Source: Rhodospirillales bacterium
GTDB lineage: Bacteria; Pseudomonadota; Alphaproteobacteria; Rhodospirillales; JADHTD01
NCBI GenBank assembly: GCA_016776525.1
Contig: JADHTD010000003.1
Coordinates: 1-30,928 of the forward strand
Direction of reading: 5' to 3'
DNA length: 30,928 nt
This document shows positions 29,849 to 30,928 of this stretch, piece by piece. The first letter of the stretch is position 1, and the number at the start of each line of letters is the position of its first letter. The notes under the pieces were generated by a model. That model was not told the origin of the DNA. It saw only the letters and a program-made list of their open reading frames with translations, and made no database searches. The position numbers and the translations under genes were made by a program.

Positions 29849-30571
29849 ATGATACTTTTTCCCGCCATCGACCTCAAAGACGGCCAGTGCGTGCGCCTGG
29901 TGCGCGGCGAAATGGACCAGGCGACGGTGTTCAACGACGATCCCGGCGCCCAGGCCCGGGCCTTTCAGGACCAGGGCTGCCAATGGCTGCATGTGGTCGA
30001 CCTCAACGGCGCTTTTGCCGGCAAGCCGGTCAATGACGCCGCCGTCGGCTCGATCCTGGATGCCATCGACATCCCGGCCCAGCTGGGCGGCGGCATCCGC
30101 GACCTTGAAACAATCGAACACTGGCTGGGGCGCGGCCTCCGCCGGGTTATCCTCGGCACCGTGGCGCTGCGCGACCCGGCCCTGGTAAAAGAGGCCTGCA
30201 AGCTTTATCCCGGTCGCGTCGCCGTCGGTATCGACGCCAAGGACGGCTTCGTGGCCGTCGAAGGCTGGGCCGAGGTCTCCGAGATGAAGGCCCTCGACCT
30301 GGCGCTTAAGTTTGAAGATGCCGGGGTGGCGGCCATCATTTATACCGACATCAGCCGCGACGGCGCCATGCAGGGCCCCAACGTGGAAGCGACGAAGGCC
30401 CTGGCCGGGCGCATCTCGACACCGGTGATTGCCTCGGGCGGGGTTACGGAAATGGCCGACCTGGAAACCCTCAAGGCCGCCATCCCCAATTTGGAAGGGG
30501 TCATCAGCGGCCGCGCCATCTATGATGGCCGCATTGACCCGCGGGCGGCGATGGCCCTGCTGGCGGCCTGA
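29849..30571 (+). CDS. hisA: Phosphoribosylformimino-AICAR phosphate isomerase HisA
   Basis: HisA opens the ribose of ProFAR in an Amadori rearrangement, the fourth histidine step. The 240-residue (beta/alpha)8 barrel has the catalytic Asp8 in FPAIDLKDGQCVRL. The second catalytic Asp is in YTDISRDGAMQGPN in the C-terminal half. The phosphate-binding glycines GGGIRD and ASGGV are present. The ATG at 29849 has a GGAAG site six bases upstream. hisF starts 14 bp after its stop. Confidence 0.97.
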   Translation: MILFPAIDLKDGQCVRLVRGEMDQATVFNDDPGAQARAFQDQGCQWLHVVDLNGAFAGKPVNDAAVGSILDAIDIPAQLGGGIRDLETIEHWLGRGLRRVILGTVALRDPALVKEACKLYPGRVAVGIDAKDGFVAVEGWAEVSEMKALDLALKFEDAGVAAIIYTDISRDGAMQGPNVEATKALAGRISTPVIASGGVTEMADLETLKAAIPNLEGVISGRAIYDGRIDPRAAMALLAA

Positions 30572-30585
30572 TTTAGGATTTACCC

Positions 30586-30928
30586 ATGCTGAAAACCCGC
30601 ATCATTCCCTGCCTTGACGTCGACAACGGGCGCGTGGTGAAGGGCGTCAACTTCATCGACCTGATCGATGCCGGTGATCCGGTGGAACAGGCCCGCGTCT
30701 ACGATAAGGCGGGCGCCGACGAACTGACCTTTCTGGACATCACGGCCAGTTCGGACAACCGCGAAACCATCTACGACGTGGTCAATAAAACCGCCGAGGA
30801 ATGCTTCATGCCACTGACCGTCGGCGGCGGCGTGCGCACCACCGACGACATCCGCAAACTGTTGCTGGCCGGAGCCGACAAGGTCGGCATCAACACGGCG
30901 GCGGTGAAAAACCCGGATTTCGTGCGGG
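30586..30928 (+). CDS. hisF: Imidazole glycerol phosphate synthase cyclase subunit HisF, N-terminal part (gene runs off the window end)
   Basis: HisF is the cyclase partner of HisH, a (beta/alpha)8 barrel that makes imidazole glycerol phosphate and AICAR. About 114 codons are visible of the usual 250-odd. The start RIIPCLDVDNGRVVKGVNF holds Asp11, one of the two catalytic aspartates. ELTFLDITAS and the phosphate-binding VGGGVRT also match the family. The second half, with the other catalytic Asp, is outside the window. The ATG at 30586 is fixed by the conserved start. Confidence 0.96.
   Translation, partial: MLKTRIIPCLDVDNGRVVKGVNFIDLIDAGDPVEQARVYDKAGADELTFLDITASSDNRETIYDVVNKTAEECFMPLTVGGGVRTTDDIRKLLLAGADKVGINTAAVKNPDFVR

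Noticed and set aside
1..30928. Defence system, prophage, secretion or biosynthetic gene cluster
   Set aside because: All recognisable genes are housekeeping or common metabolic genes. No phage, toxin, nuclease-defence or transposase genes were seen apart from the single Smr-domain protein, which is a usual neighbour here.

Overview
The window is a GC-rich, gene-dense chromosomal segment of an alphaproteobacterium. The gene order fits a member of the Rhodospirillales or a neighbouring order: parB-parA-rsmG-mnmG-mnmE; rho-hemJ-hemH-hemE; ppsR-maf-aroE-coaE-dnaQ; secB/fxsA; timA-mltA; smr-HTH; hslVU; hisB-DUF2628-hisH-hisA-hisF. The genus cannot be named from the sequence alone. No tRNA, rRNA, CRISPR array, transposase or phage gene was seen.

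The organising feature is a probable chromosomal replication origin at 14259-14722, the AT-rich gap between divergent hemE and ppsR. This is where the Caulobacter origin lies. It carries one perfect DnaA box, two 8-of-9 boxes, further copies of the TCCACA core and a perfect IHF consensus. Two perfect 16-bp parS sites sit 10-13 kb away, one at the rsmG start and one between mnmG and mnmE, and the cognate parA and parB are beside them. Most genes point away from the origin, so transcription and replication run the same way.

Layout. 1-5403: parB (cut by the window edge), parA, rsmG, mnmG, mnmE, all minus (chromosome partition, 16S rRNA methylation, tRNA wobble-uridine modification). 5449-6080: a small ferredoxin and a DUF6489-like protein, translationally coupled, minus. 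6275-9843: a thioredoxin-domain YyaL-type protein, an O6-alkylguanine methyltransferase and a quinone oxidoreductase, plus. 10136-14258: rho, hemJ, hemH and hemE, minus (transcription termination and late haem synthesis). 14259-14722: origin. 14723-18422: ppsR, maf, aroE, coaE and dnaQ, plus. 18465-19633: secB and fxsA, minus. 19797-25878: timA, mltA, lutABC, smr and an HTH regulator, plus. 26086-27957: hslU and hslV, minus. 28090-30928: hisB, DUF2628, hisH, hisA and hisF (cut by the window edge), plus.

The least ordinary content is between genes. A dispersed repeat family occurs in at least five gaps (about 3850-4001, 9851-10013, 18429-18460, 21770-21868 and 25891-26076). It is modular, in one copy bounded by 13-bp terminal inverted repeats and in another expanded into an exact 46-bp tandem array. 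A lactate-utilisation cassette (lutABC) follows one copy and separates mltA from smr; its last gene ends in a short tandem-repeat tail. I found no convincing new multi-gene system. The repeats and the origin/parS architecture are the parts most worth a second look.
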